The notes beneath the pieces were generated by a model, which worked only from the letters and a program-made list of their open reading frames with translations, ran no database searches and was not told the origin of the DNA. 64,000 nucleotides of DNA from G965218495 sp965262785. GTDB taxonomy: Bacteria > Bacteroidota > Rhodothermia > Rhodothermales > Bin80. The position numbers and the translations under genes are program-made. The stretch covers positions 558,001-622,000 of the forward strand of contig OZ253559.1 in NCBI GenBank assembly GCA_965262785.1, in the 5' to 3' direction. Of this stretch, positions 46,024 through 56,408 are shown one piece after another (positions within the stretch are counted from its first letter, which is position 1; the number at the start of each line of letters is the position of its first letter).

Positions 46024-47504
46024 CGGGCAAGTGTAGCCTGAATCGCGGCTTCTGCATTGATGACGCGTCCGACCATTGGAGTGGCTTCTACTTCCGTACC
46101 CGTGTCGTGGAGGATGCCGTAGGCGTCAGCAGCGGTGAGGGTCGGATGAAGTGACCGCATGACCCCAAGTAGGCCCGTTACTACCGGTGTGGCCATCGAA
46201 GTGCCGCTGAGCAGTTTGTAGTCGCCATCCGCATATGCAGAAAGGATATCCACACCAGGGGCCGCCAGTGGGCGCGACAGGCCTGCAATCGTGTTGGAAA
46301 ACTTGGCCTTGTCGAGATTCTGATCCACAGCGGCTACCGCAATCACGCCTTCGATGTTGGAAGGAAAGTGGTTGGCGGCATCCTCGTCGTTGTTGCCAGC
46401 CGAGGCTGCGACGATCACATCGTTGCGCAGCGCAAACCCGATGGCGGTTACGAGCACTCTCGGCTGAACGCGCGCCACGCTACCCAGCGACATGGAGATG
46501 ACATCGACCTCTGACTGCGTAGCATCAATGATCGCCTGTGCTATCTGCTCAAGTGTGCCCCGGCCGGCATCGCCCAGCGCTTCAAACGACTGGAGGTCAA
46601 TGAACCTGCCGTCCCAGTTTAGGGACGCGACCCCCAATCCATTATTGGTAGCAGCCCCGGCGATCCCCGCGCAATGCGTGCCGTGCCCGTGAATATCACT
46701 TGCGCCAGTGGTGGAAAGTACGCTCGTCAAATCCTCGTGATCACCCTGGACGCCTGTATCCAGAATGGCGACACGCGCCTTGCGAATGGGCTGCATGTCT
46801 CGCAGCAAGGCATGCGCCTCGTGACCGCGAATGGACTCCAAGGCCCATTGCTCGCTGACCCGCGGGTCGTTTTCCAGATAACTGCGCCCAGCACTTGGAG
46901 CAGCCCTGCCTTCAGCTAAGGGTGGGAGCTCCACCAAAGCGTTGACTTCTACAAAATCGACATTCTCGGCATCTGCTCTCAGCGCCGCCATCAGTCTCGA
47001 GGCTTTTCGTTTTTTCACGCGCACCAGAAGCACTTGTGCAAGGTCCTCATCTACCGCCAGATCAATCGTTGGAAAAGCCTGCTCAGCCGCTGCTCCAAAG
47101 CGCTCCAAGACAGGTGCAATCTCGGCCACATGATCGTCCGGGCCGAGCTCCACCAATACTGACACCACCTCACCCGGCATGAAGGCGCCAATGGCGCGGC
47201 TACCCACATATAGCATGCCAGCTAACGCAAGCGAGAGCGCACCCAACAAGAAAAACGGTCGCGCACCCGGATGCGGTTTGCGGGCCACCAGCCACAGCGC
47301 GGCCAAGACAAGTGCCAAGCCTGCATCGCGGAACAGCTCAATGCTCACCGCAAGGAAGCTGCCTCCAGTGAGCAGCCTGCTCACAATACTGAAGCCAATA
47401 ACGCCCAGCCCACCCAGGATGGCCCAGGGACTGTACTTGCGCCCGGAAATGCCTATCGCTACGAGCAACAGACCCATAGCGATGATGACGGTGAGCTTAT
47501 CCAT
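46020..47504 (-). CDS. Membrane-anchored subtilisin-like serine protease (S8)
   Basis: About 494 residues from the ATG at 47504 (MDKLTVIIAM). Four predicted membrane helices within the first 120 residues, then a linker domain (about 120-210), then the S8 domain with an intact triad: D in ARVAILDTGV, H in HGHGTHCAG and S in LSGTSMATPVV; oxyanion N in ASAGNND. The protease domain should face the periplasm. It differs from the protease at 13530, which has an altered triad and a sorting domain. The 3' end overlaps the RidA gene by 4 bp. Confidence 0.92.
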   Translation of the reverse strand: MDKLTVIIAMGLLLVAIGISGRKYSPWAILGGLGVIGFSIVSRLLTGGSFLAVSIELFRDAGLALVLAALWLVARKPHPGARPFFLLGALSLALAGMLYVGSRAIGAFMPGEVVSVLVELGPDDHVAEIAPVLERFGAAAEQAFPTIDLAVDEDLAQVLLVRVKKRKASRLMAALRADAENVDFVEVNALVELPPLAEGRAAPSAGRSYLENDPRVSEQWALESIRGHEAHALLRDMQPIRKARVAILDTGVQGDHEDLTSVLSTTGASDIHGHGTHCAGIAGAATNNGLGVASLNWDGRFIDLQSFEALGDAGRGTLEQIAQAIIDATQSEVDVISMSLGSVARVQPRVLVTAIGFALRNDVIVAASAGNNDEDAANHFPSNIEGVIAVAAVDQNLDKAKFSNTIAGLSRPLAAPGVDILSAYADGDYKLLSGTSMATPVVTGLLGVMRSLHPTLTAADAYGILHDTGTEVEATPMVGRVINAEAAIQATLAR

Positions 47505-47619
47505 TTCGATGAAGGTCCACGTGTAAACGGGCGTACGACCTGACTTCAAATGTGTTGCATCCCGCCCACACGGCTACGCGCTCAGGCTTATATTGCGCTC
47601 GCATTCACCTTCTGCCACT

Positions 47620-49104
47620 ATGTCGTATATCCTTGCTTTTGACCAGGGAACCACGAGCTCCCGGGCTATCGTGTTCGACCGTGAAGGGACTTTGGTGAAT
47701 GTTGTCCAGGACGAGATTCGCCAGATCTACCCGCAGCCTGGCTGGGTTGAGCATGATCCAGGCAACATATGGGAAACCCAGTCCGCTTCCGCGGTGGAAG
47801 TCCTTCGTGGCTGCGGCTTGCTCGGCGAAGACATCGCCGCCATTGGCATCACCAATCAGCGAGAAACCACTCTCGTCTGGGACCGGCGTACCGGCGCCTG
47901 CATATACAATGCGATCGTCTGGCAAGACCGGCGGACCGCTGCGTTTTGTGACGCACTCAAGAGCGACGGACATGCTGACCTCTTTCAATCGAAGACCGGC
48001 CTGATACTTGACGCGTACTTCTCCGGTACCAAGCTGCGCTGGATTCTGGACCATGTTGACGGGGCCCGTGCGCGCGCCGACCGCGGTGAACTCGCCTTTG
48101 GAACCGTTGATACATGGCTGATCTGGAACCTTACCGGCGGGCGCGTGCACGTAACTGACCCCTCCAATGCGTCGCGCACACTGCTGTACAACATCCATTC
48201 TGGAGAGTGGGACGACGAACTTTTGGCCATTCTTGAGGTGCCGCGCAGCGTCCTGCCATCGGTTGCCGCGTCCAGCGGTATAGTCGGTGAAACGGAGCTG
48301 CTGGGCGTGCCCATTCCCGTGGCCGGCATTGGCGGAGATCAGCAGGCTGCACTCTTTGGACAGGTCTGCACACAGCCCGGTATGGTAAAGAATACGTACG
48401 GCACTGGCTGCTTCCTGCTCATGAATACCGGGAAGCACCCCGTCGCATCCCGGAATCAGTTACTTAGCACCGTAGCCTGGGACCTTGGGCCAGGTCACAG
48501 GTATGCTTTGGAAGGTAGCGTCTTCATTGGCGGAGCGGTCGTGCAGTGGTTGCGAGATGGCCTTGGCCTTATTGCCTCTTCATCGGAGGTCGAAGCCCTG
48601 GCGGCCCAGTGCGCCGATACTGGCGGTGTCTACCTGGTGCCTGCGTTTGCCGGGCTTGGGGCACCGCACTGGGATCCGTACGCACGAGGCACCATCGTGG
48701 GGCTTACGCGTGGCACAAATCAGAGCCACCTAGCGCGTGCCGCCCTGGAAAGTATTGCCTACCAGAGCATGGACGTCATTCGCTCTATGGAGGCGGACGC
48801 CGGCATCCATCTAACAGAAGTCCGCGTTGACGGCGGTGCAACTGCCAACAGCTTGCTTATGCAGTTCCAGGCAGACATCCTGGGCGTCCCGGTCGTACGT
48901 CCCGTTGTGAAAGAGACGACGGCACTCGGTGCTGCATACTTCGCGGGTCTGGCTACCGGGTATTGGAAGGGCCCTGACGAGATCGCGTCGCAGTGGCAAG
49001 TCGACCGCGTTTTCGAGCCTCAGATGGCACAGAGCCGCACAAGGATGCTCGGCGCGGGCTGGACAAAGGCACTCGCACGCGCCAAGGCATGGGAATCACA
49101 TTAG
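47620..49104 (+). CDS. glpK: Glycerol kinase
   Basis: 494 residues from the ATG at 47620 (MSYILAFDQGTTSSR); an upstream in-frame ATG is rejected because the FGGY fold starts directly at YILAFDQGTTS. Phosphorylates glycerol with ATP to glycerol 3-phosphate. Motifs: DQGTTSSRAIVFD (phosphate loop), WQDRRT, GIGGDQQAALFGQ, TYGTGCFLLMNTG and RVDGGATANSLLMQ. Length is normal for the family. The aquaglyceroporin gene follows 24 bp later on the same strand. No glpD was seen in the window. Confidence 0.97.
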   Translation: MSYILAFDQGTTSSRAIVFDREGTLVNVVQDEIRQIYPQPGWVEHDPGNIWETQSASAVEVLRGCGLLGEDIAAIGITNQRETTLVWDRRTGACIYNAIVWQDRRTAAFCDALKSDGHADLFQSKTGLILDAYFSGTKLRWILDHVDGARARADRGELAFGTVDTWLIWNLTGGRVHVTDPSNASRTLLYNIHSGEWDDELLAILEVPRSVLPSVAASSGIVGETELLGVPIPVAGIGGDQQAALFGQVCTQPGMVKNTYGTGCFLLMNTGKHPVASRNQLLSTVAWDLGPGHRYALEGSVFIGGAVVQWLRDGLGLIASSSEVEALAAQCADTGGVYLVPAFAGLGAPHWDPYARGTIVGLTRGTNQSHLARAALESIAYQSMDVIRSMEADAGIHLTEVRVDGGATANSLLMQFQADILGVPVVRPVVKETTALGAAYFAGLATGYWKGPDEIASQWQVDRVFEPQMAQSRTRMLGAGWTKALARAKAWESH

Positions 49105-49128
49105 TAACCGCATCAACACCTCGAATAA

Positions 49129-49836
49129 ATGACAGCATTTCTAGGCGAACTCATTGGCACAGCGCTACTCATCCTGTTGGGTGACGGCGTGGTGGCAAAC
49201 GTAGTACTCAAGCGCACGAAGGGCTCGGGCGCAGGCTGGATTGCTATCACCGCAGGGTGGGGGTTGGCTGTGTTTGTGGCGGTCTTTGTCGTGGCGGCCT
49301 TCAGTGGTGCGCACATCAACCCTGCGGTTACTTTAGGTCTGGCATTCGCCGGAGAATTTGCGTGGGCCTTAGTCCCGCAATATCTGGCAGCACAGTTTGT
49401 CGGAGGCGCCATTGGGGCATTTCTGGTATGGTATCAGTACAAAGATCACTTCGATGCCACCGAGGACGGTGATGCCAAACTGGAAACCTTCTGTACGGCG
49501 CCCGCCATTCGCAACGACGTGCGCAACCTGCTCTGCGAGACCATCGCTACTCTCGTGCTCGTGTTTGCAATCCTTTTTATGGTTGAGCCCGATGTGGGCC
49601 TGGGCCCGCTTGATGCGCTCCCGGTAGCTCTGGTTGTCCTGGTCATCGGTCTGTGCCTTGGCGGTACCACCGGCTACGCAATTAACCCGGCGCGTGACCT
49701 GAGCCCGCGCATTATGCATGCAATCCTCCCGATTGCAGGCAAGCGGGATAGCAACTGGTCGTATGCATGGATTCCCGTAGTCGGCCCCACGCTGGGTGGC
49801 CTCATCGCGGGCGCCCTTTACCTTGTACTGGTATAG
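49129..49836 (+). CDS. glpF: Glycerol facilitator (MIP family)
   Basis: 235 residues, six membrane helices and the two half-helix NPA motifs: GAHINPAVTLG and GYAINPARDLSPR. The D after NPAR is typical of glycerol-conducting (GlpF) rather than water-only channels. Lies between glpK and the amidohydrolase, whose ATG is 2 bp past the stop (TAGTGATG), so the three genes probably form one operon. Confidence 0.95.
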   Translation: MTAFLGELIGTALLILLGDGVVANVVLKRTKGSGAGWIAITAGWGLAVFVAVFVVAAFSGAHINPAVTLGLAFAGEFAWALVPQYLAAQFVGGAIGAFLVWYQYKDHFDATEDGDAKLETFCTAPAIRNDVRNLLCETIATLVLVFAILFMVEPDVGLGPLDALPVALVVLVIGLCLGGTTGYAINPARDLSPRIMHAILPIAGKRDSNWSYAWIPVVGPTLGGLIAGALYLVLV

Positions 49837-49838
49837 TG

Positions 49839-51098
49839 ATGCGTGCGCTGACATGTTGGCTTTCTTTGAGCCTGATCGCGGCCAGTGTACACGCGCAGCA
49901 AACGGCCGTCCTAGCCGGTCGCCTGATAGATGCTGAACACGGCACCACGGCGAGCAACCAGGTTATTCTGGTAGAGCGTGGCAAGGTCGCTGCCATCTTT
50001 TCTGGCACCGCAGCTCCGAGGGGCGCTGCGGTTATTGACCTTTCGGATGCCGTCGTTATGCCTGGGCTATTCGACGCGCATACGCACATGTGTCTGACCG
50101 TGGATCCCACAAAGGACGCGGGGCAATACTACTTTACCACCCTTCTGAACACCACTAGCTATCGGGCCATACAGGGCGTCGCGAACGCGCGCGCGATGCT
50201 GCATGCGGGCTTTACAACGATTCGCGACATCGGCAATTCTGGCAACTACGGTGACGTTGCCTTGCGACAGGCCATTGAAGAAGGACTGGTGCCCGGCCCC
50301 ACGATGCAGAATGCCGGACGGATTATTGCACCATTTGGTGGGCAATTTCACCTGCAGCCGGAAAAGGCGGGTCTTGGCAGCCCTGAGTACTTCTTTGCCG
50401 ATACGCACGATGAGCTAAGGAAAGCCGTTCGCGAAAACATCCACTACGGCGCTACGCTCATCAAAATTGTGGTTGATGACCAACAGTACATCTACTCGGT
50501 GGACGACATGCGCCTGGTAGTAGAAGAAGCCGCATTGGCCGGCTTAAGGGTCGCTGCCCATGTCTGGACAGAGCAGGGCGCCATCAATGCCATTGAGGCT
50601 GGCGTTGCTACCATCGAGCACGGCACCAATATGAGCGATGAGACGCTATTGCTGGCCAAGGAGCGCGGCGTGTACTTGGTGGGCACAGAATTTACGGAGC
50701 TGGCCATCCAGGTGACCTTTTTTGGCACCAGTGTTGAGGAGGGGCATGAATTACATGCTCAGTTTATCGACCGCTTGCGCCGAGCCTATGATGTCGGCGT
50801 GCCAATGGCCTTTGGCTCCGATGTGGTCTTTGCGTACGAGGGCCACGACCGTGGCACGCTTACGCTGACGTATCTGGACAACTTCGAAGAAGCCGACATT
50901 CCGGCGGCCTACGCGCTGAAGATGATGACCATCAATGCCGCTGAAGCGATGGGTCTCGGCGATGAGCGCGGCGCGATCCGGCCCGGTATGGCCGCTGACA
51001 TCATCGCTATGCCAGCTAACCCGCTGGATGACCTTGATGCCTTGCGAAGCATCAATTTTGTCATGAAGGACGGCAAGGTATTTCGGCACGACCGGTAA
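49839..51098 (+). CDS. Exported amidohydrolase (imidazolonepropionase-like)
   Basis: 419 residues from the ATG at 49839 next to the glpF stop; signal peptide about 1-19 (LSLSLIAASVHAQ). Metal-binding residues of the amidohydrolase barrel: H-x-H in FDAHTHM, the lysine of ATLIKIVVDD, H in AAHVWTEQG, H in IEHGTNMS and D in AFGSDVVFA. Members of this exported group are metallo-dipeptidases or -amidases; the substrate is unknown. The link with glycerol uptake is by position only. Confidence 0.9.
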   Translation: MRALTCWLSLSLIAASVHAQQTAVLAGRLIDAEHGTTASNQVILVERGKVAAIFSGTAAPRGAAVIDLSDAVVMPGLFDAHTHMCLTVDPTKDAGQYYFTTLLNTTSYRAIQGVANARAMLHAGFTTIRDIGNSGNYGDVALRQAIEEGLVPGPTMQNAGRIIAPFGGQFHLQPEKAGLGSPEYFFADTHDELRKAVRENIHYGATLIKIVVDDQQYIYSVDDMRLVVEEAALAGLRVAAHVWTEQGAINAIEAGVATIEHGTNMSDETLLLAKERGVYLVGTEFTELAIQVTFFGTSVEEGHELHAQFIDRLRRAYDVGVPMAFGSDVVFAYEGHDRGTLTLTYLDNFEEADIPAAYALKMMTINAAEAMGLGDERGAIRPGMAADIIAMPANPLDDLDALRSINFVMKDGKVFRHDR

Positions 51099-51917
51099 GC
51101 AGAGCAGCCAGCACACAAGCGCCCGCTGGCAGCTATTCGTCCCGCACGAAATGATGCAGGCAGGTGCAGCATGCGGTCCATCTTGGCCCTGCTACGCCTA
51201 TCTTCTACCACGCGCTTGGTCGCGTTAAAGGCGCCGAGACCATTCTTGCGTTGCTGGCTGAACTAAGCAACACGGTTCAGCAGCGACTGGTTTGCCCGGG
51301 TGTCACCTAACGGTTTAGACCCAGAATCAGCCAGGAACGGATAGTTTTCGCGGACTGCGGACGCTGCACCTATCCACTGAGACAGCACCGTGGTTGTAGC
51401 CTTGTTGCTCATGTCGTAGCACGAAGCAAGGCGTAGTCGCCAGCAGAACGGGACGGGTTGTCCAGTATCGCTATGAGTGGTACCAACGGTTCGCCATGAA
51501 ATGGCTACTCTTTGTCAGAAACACCCAAGCTCTGAGCCCCATCTGGGCACACGCCCGCAGGTAGTGGTGTGTCGGAGCGTCGCCTATTGCAGTAGTCGTG
51601 TTCTGCTGTAGCCTGGCCGTTACTGCTGCCAACGATTTGGAACGCCTTGCGCCAAATCCCCTTGGCGTGACTGCGGGAATCCTTATAGCATTAGGATCTT
51701 CGGAGTACACGGCTTCCGCCCACCGGATTCCACTTGCCAGCGACCTCAGCCTGACTTCCTGTGCTGAGGCTTGGCGGTGCATTGCGCGTTGCCTCTGGCC
51801 AAAGGTGGAGATCCGCGGGATCGTCTCCATGCGCGACCGGCCTGCCGTGCACCGCTTGGGGCCCGCTGAAACACCAACAATGCCCAGCTACTCAGCGTCT
51901 CCAGTGCAGCCCGGGAC
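51099..51917. other. No recognisable gene
   Basis: About 820 bp between the amidohydrolase and the convergent hydrolase gene. Frames on both strands overlap and carry no domain. A 49-codon minus frame near 51263-51412 (SNKATTTVLSQWIGAAS) is noted without a match. Confidence 0.4.
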
Positions 51918-53750
51918 TTAACGTACGAGTACGACGGGCTTCACAATGCGCGCGCCTTCAACATCCAGGAGAATGTAATACGCTCCGCTGCTAAGGCGCC
52001 GACCACTCTCGTCGGTGCCATCCCAAGAATATCTGTGCGTACCGACATTCAGCTGACGACGCTCTACTAGCGTAAGCACTTCGGAGCCCAACGAATTGAA
52101 GATTCGAAGCGTGACCTGCCCACCATTAACAAGGTCGAATTCAATGTGCGTCGCATCGGAGAACGGATTAGGATAGTTAGACAGGTGAGCAGCCACCTTC
52201 TGCACCACGTTGTGAACCGCGGTAGCCCGTCCATGCAAGTACACGGGCGTAGTCGCCGCACTCTCGATGGAGTTTCGGCTGACGCTGCGCACAAAATAGT
52301 AGTATGGATCGGGCGCAATGCCCGGGTAGTCGACCAATGTTGTGTCACCCGTTATCGCTAACAGGTTGGCAGCTTCCTGACTCGCCTGATCCACGTCCGG
52401 CGGCATCGCAGACCATACCCGATAGACCGCATACCGGTTGGGATTAGTGTTGTCAGGTGATGACCAGGTCAGTGTCACTTCCGTATCACCAGTCCATTCA
52501 TACGCCAGATCATTGGGCGCCTCTGCGGGCGTAAGGTCCTTGTATGGCATCGGGGGCGTGAGTGCAGGATGCTGATAGAATTCGGTCCGAAGCCGCTCGA
52601 ATATGTCCTGTGAGTAGTAGCGGGTAACGTTCTGCGCACGGAAAAACACACTGCCTAAGATGTCGAGGTAGCCCCTGTTAAAGTGGATCTGATTCGGTAT
52701 TTCGTCCGCAGAAAACAGTGTCCCCGAGAAGGTATTTGGATCGGCCCGGTACAGCCCGTGGCCGATGTACAACTGCCGCCCGCTAATCTGCTCTACCCAC
52801 CATCGCGCGAGTTTATGGTAGTCCTGGTCACCCCCAAATGGCCAGTAGAGCTGTGGCACAATGTAGTCTACGGTCTCGGCCTGCAGCCAGGCCAAGGGGT
52901 CTGCAAATATCACGTTGTAAGCATCAAGCCCCACAATCCCTTCCGGCACGTTGTTCCTGTAGATCCCAAATGGGCTGATGCCCCACTTGATGTAGGGGTC
53001 GTGAGCACGCAGGCTGTCGGCAATCTGTGCTACGAGTAAATTGACGTTATCGCGGCGCCAGCTAAACAGACTGGTGAAACCCCGGCCCTCGGCATTGAAA
53101 GTGGATGTGTCCTGCGTCGTGATCTCGTTTGGGGGATACGGGTAGAAATAATCGTCAAAATGGACGCCGTCCACGTCGTAGCGGCGCGCCACGTCCATAA
53201 TCACGCTTGTGATGTAGTTGCGCCCGGCCTCTTTGCCCGGGTCCATGAGCGTTAGCGGACCCGACTCGTAAACCAGTTCCGGCTGCGCTCTGGTGATATG
53301 GCTCGGGTCTCTGGTGTAACTGGTACCGCGGCTGGCGCGGTATGGATTAAACCAGGCATGCAGCTCCATTCCGCGCTTGTGCGCCGCCTCTATCGCAAAG
53401 GCCAGCGGGTCGTAGAATGGATTGGGGGGCGTTCCTTGGCGGCCAGTCAGCCAGTACGACCAAGGCTCAAGGCTTGAATCGTACATCGCATCGGCCTCTG
53501 AACGCACCTGGAAAAACACGGCGTTGATGCCAGCAGCCTGCAGCTTGTCCAGCATCTGCAGCAAGGTGGTCTGCTGCGTACTGGGATGGTCGAAACGATT
53601 TGGCCAGTCCAGATTTGCTACCGTCGCAATCCACGCTCCCCGAAATTCATACTTGGGCTGCGCCTGCACAGCCGATGGCAGCAGCAGCCCACCCAGAAGC
53701 AGTCCGCCATGCATTCGAATGCGTGCCACAAGGACTGACCCCTGGTGCAT
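51918..53750 (-). CDS. Secreted GHL10-family glycosyl hydrolase
   Basis: About 610 residues from the ATG at 53750; the signal peptide (LLLGGLLLPSAVQAQ) would also fit an ATG at 53714, and a longer frame at 53789 overlaps the upstream gene. The catalytic barrel (PF02638-type, residues about 30-380) begins FRGAWIATVANLDWPNRF and has FFQVRSEADAMY and DGVHFDDYFYP, where the acidic residues are expected. A fibronectin-III-like module (LTWSSPDNTNPNRYAVYR) and a sorting/FlgD-like tail (LSNYPNPFSDATHIEF) follow. The E. coli homologue DigH cuts denuded peptidoglycan strands; here the surface-sorted form may act outside the cell. Confidence 0.88.
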   Translation of the reverse strand: MHQGSVLVARIRMHGGLLLGGLLLPSAVQAQPKYEFRGAWIATVANLDWPNRFDHPSTQQTTLLQMLDKLQAAGINAVFFQVRSEADAMYDSSLEPWSYWLTGRQGTPPNPFYDPLAFAIEAAHKRGMELHAWFNPYRASRGTSYTRDPSHITRAQPELVYESGPLTLMDPGKEAGRNYITSVIMDVARRYDVDGVHFDDYFYPYPPNEITTQDTSTFNAEGRGFTSLFSWRRDNVNLLVAQIADSLRAHDPYIKWGISPFGIYRNNVPEGIVGLDAYNVIFADPLAWLQAETVDYIVPQLYWPFGGDQDYHKLARWWVEQISGRQLYIGHGLYRADPNTFSGTLFSADEIPNQIHFNRGYLDILGSVFFRAQNVTRYYSQDIFERLRTEFYQHPALTPPMPYKDLTPAEAPNDLAYEWTGDTEVTLTWSSPDNTNPNRYAVYRVWSAMPPDVDQASQEAANLLAITGDTTLVDYPGIAPDPYYYFVRSVSRNSIESAATTPVYLHGRATAVHNVVQKVAAHLSNYPNPFSDATHIEFDLVNGGQVTLRIFNSLGSEVLTLVERRQLNVGTHRYSWDGTDESGRRLSSGAYYILLDVEGARIVKPVVLVR

Positions 53751-53769
53751 ACCCGGCTGAGATTGCTGC

Positions 53770-55338
53770 CTAGTACTTGCCCTTCCCACCGCTGGACGCA
53801 GTGCTGAGGCCCGCCTTTTTCTCTATCTCGCCTAGAGTATTGACAGCGCGCGCCGCAGTATCGGAATCCTTTGTCTTCATGGCCGCGACAGCCAATCCGT
53901 GCAGCGACCGGGCACGTTTGGGGGCACGTGCCAGAGCCATGGTAAAGGCCTCCTGCGCGCCCTCATTGTCATCCAGATCCAGCAGCACTTCGCCAAGGAG
54001 CTCAAAGGATGGCTTCACCGGTGAAGGCGGTCCAAAGTCGTACGGCATCGCGTCCTCTATCTCCGTGGCTCTCCTTAGGAGTTTTACGGCCTCGTCTGGA
54101 TTACCTTCTTTCAATAGCAGCAGCGACTTAAGCTCGTGCTGCAAAATGGTAGCCACCGTCCGACCCTTCCCCTTTCCTTCCAAATCCATAAGCTGCTTGA
54201 CATGCCGGCTAGCCTCATCCTCATCACCTCGCTTGAGCGCTAACATGCCATTGATAAAAATGTGATTGGCACGCGTTTCGAGCCCCATCCCTTTGGCTTT
54301 CAGCGTTAAATCTGCAACGTCGGAGTCCCAGCTTCTGGAGTCTACCAGGTACCCTGCCCGCATCATTGCCAATGACGCGCGCATTCTACCCGTTCCACCG
54401 CTCTCTTCAAGGTCGCTCTTAACGCTAAGGATCGCCTCCCTGGCTTCATCGAATCGACTCTGCTGCAAAAGCCCGTACGCTTTCCAGTGGATAGCGTGAT
54501 AAGACCGGCTGCCCACGCCCAAGCCTTTGCGCTGCCTGCGCTGCTCCGACGCCTCATACGACTCCTCATTGGACTTCACGACTCGATCCCACATGCCCAG
54601 TGCAGTAAATATGTGCGACGGCATATGTAGTGCGTGCGCTGCAGACGGCGCAATGTCCGCATAGACGTGCGCTGCGCGCAAGCCCAAAGGCGCGTGCACC
54701 GGATCATCGTACGAGTGGATGAGATAGTGCGCGGCCCCTGGATGCTTAGGATTCCGTGCGAATACCTCTTCTCCCACCGATGCAGCTTTCATATAAAGGC
54801 TGTAATCGCGGCCATCATGGCTGCATCCCAGCACGGAAAGCGCGTAGAATGCCTTGGCGTCCAGGTCATCAGGATACTTTTCAGCCAGCTGCTCCATCCT
54901 GGCCATATAGTTGAAGTCGCGTTTCTTCTTTTCGAGAGTTCCATAGTAGAGCACATTGACGGCACGGATATAGTCTTTTTCGCGCTCCGTTGGCGCCTTC
55001 TCCAGCCGCGCCTCAAGATTCGACCCCAGCATTTCCAAGATTGCGCGCGCGTCGTCAGTTTCCTGCGTAAACCATACAGGGTGGTTGTAGGCCATAGCCT
55101 CGCCCCAGTAGGCCATGACAAAGCCCTTGTCGATCTTGCGCGCCTCGGCAAAGGCTTCGCGCGCATCTTCGTACTCGAAGCTGTGCAAGAGCAGTAGACC
55201 ACGCAGGAATGGCTCCTGCGCTTCCTCCGTGCCGGAGTTGGCGAACTCGGTCTTGCCCAGGCCATCCACCTGGGCACGGGCAGCCACGGTGACCGCCAGC
55301 AATAGGGTTATTAGGCAAGTGAGGCGTTGAATAGTCAT
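53770..55338 (-). CDS. Exported TPR-repeat protein
   Basis: About 522 residues from the ATG at 55338, which opens on a signal peptide (LITLLLAVTVAARAQ); the frame extends 21 codons upstream without a signal. Repeated helical pairs occur throughout: FLRGLLLLHSFEYEDAREAF, AIHWKAYGLLQQSRFDEARE, LLLLKEGNPDEAVKLLRRA and LLGEVLLDLDDNEGAQEAF. A histidine-rich region (AAHYLIHSYDDPVHAP, ALHMPSHIFTALG) is conserved in this type of protein and may bind metal. It has the same strand and order as the GHL10 gene 19 bp downstream and may share its transcript. Confidence 0.8.
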   Translation of the reverse strand: MTIQRLTCLITLLLAVTVAARAQVDGLGKTEFANSGTEEAQEPFLRGLLLLHSFEYEDAREAFAEARKIDKGFVMAYWGEAMAYNHPVWFTQETDDARAILEMLGSNLEARLEKAPTEREKDYIRAVNVLYYGTLEKKKRDFNYMARMEQLAEKYPDDLDAKAFYALSVLGCSHDGRDYSLYMKAASVGEEVFARNPKHPGAAHYLIHSYDDPVHAPLGLRAAHVYADIAPSAAHALHMPSHIFTALGMWDRVVKSNEESYEASEQRRQRKGLGVGSRSYHAIHWKAYGLLQQSRFDEAREAILSVKSDLEESGGTGRMRASLAMMRAGYLVDSRSWDSDVADLTLKAKGMGLETRANHIFINGMLALKRGDEDEASRHVKQLMDLEGKGKGRTVATILQHELKSLLLLKEGNPDEAVKLLRRATEIEDAMPYDFGPPSPVKPSFELLGEVLLDLDDNEGAQEAFTMALARAPKRARSLHGLAVAAMKTKDSDTAARAVNTLGEIEKKAGLSTASSGGKGKY

Positions 55339-55426
55339 GGCGAGTTGGAGGACTAGAGTTGGTACATGCGCCAGGCAAACCTGTGAAGCGAGCGCGCACA
55401 TACTTAGACTGGGTAAGGTACTGGTT

Positions 55427-56269
55427 TCAATTCAAGTGCTCAAGTGCCTTTTCCACCACATCCAGTGGCATATTCATCCCAGTCCATTGCCTGTAGGCTG
55501 CTGCGGCCTGTCCAAGCAGCATAGGCAGCCCCCCTATAACCTGGGCTCCACGTGCGGCCGCCTCCCGCATGAGGCGCGTTTCCCGCGGACGGTAAACCAA
55601 GTCATACACCACCTGCCCATCGCAAAACAGCGTCACATCATCCCACGGCGTTGCACTTGTGTTAGGGTGCATCCCCACTGGCGTTGCGTTAACTATCAGT
55701 TGCGCGCTCACCAGAAGCGTTGCGGCGCAGTCCAGTGCAATCACCTTCACCGGCCCGTACGGTGCCATGTCCTTTGCGATCTGCTCGGCCGGTGCCGCCC
55801 GACGGGCCGCCACCGTGACAACACGCGGCGCAAACGCTGTCAGCAGCGCATACACCACCGCGCGCGCCGCCCCACCGGCTCCCAGAACGACCATCTCGCT
55901 GCCATGCAGTCGGTCGCGCTTAGAAGCCAACGGCAACAAGAAGCCCTCTATATCCGTGTTGTCCCCGTGCAGAAAGCCATTACGCACGACGATGGTGTTT
56001 ACAGCCCCAACCGCGCGCGCACGCGTAGTCAGGACATCCAGCATCGGGAGCACCGCCTGCTTGTGCGGGATCGTCACATTCGCTCCCAAAAAGCCAAGCG
56101 CCTGCAGACTCGCGAGCGCACCGCTCAACCGGGCGGGCGGCACACCCAAGCCGACGTAAAGAACGTTGAGACCCTGGGCCCGGAGCGCAGCGTTGTGAAT
56201 CTGCGGGGACAGCGAATGCCCGACAGGGTAGCCCAGAATTCCAATGAGTTTTGTATTGGCATCTACCAT
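55427..56269 (-). CDS. aroE: Shikimate dehydrogenase
   Basis: 280 residues; NADPH-dependent reduction of 3-dehydroshikimate to shikimate. N-terminal substrate domain with GYPVGHSLSP, catalytic K70 in VTIPHKQAV and D106 in GDNTDIEGF; NADP fold begins VLGAGGAARAVVYAL. A normal length for the enzyme. It is 88 bp upstream of the TPR gene on the same strand. Divergent from terC. Confidence 0.96.
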   Translation of the reverse strand: MVDANTKLIGILGYPVGHSLSPQIHNAALRAQGLNVLYVGLGVPPARLSGALASLQALGFLGANVTIPHKQAVLPMLDVLTTRARAVGAVNTIVVRNGFLHGDNTDIEGFLLPLASKRDRLHGSEMVVLGAGGAARAVVYALLTAFAPRVVTVAARRAAPAEQIAKDMAPYGPVKVIALDCAATLLVSAQLIVNATPVGMHPNTSATPWDDVTLFCDGQVVYDLVYRPRETRLMREAAARGAQVIGGLPMLLGQAAAAYRQWTGMNMPLDVVEKALEHLN

Positions 56270-56408
56270 AGCCCGAAATACCGCACAAGAGAGCGATCAG
56301 AATCGCATATTTGGGCCTGCGTCGGCCCACCGGAAGGTATCATTCTAGGGTACTGCGAGGCTGGGTCGTACAGGCGCAAGACTGACCAAGAACCAAACAA
56401 ACGAAGCT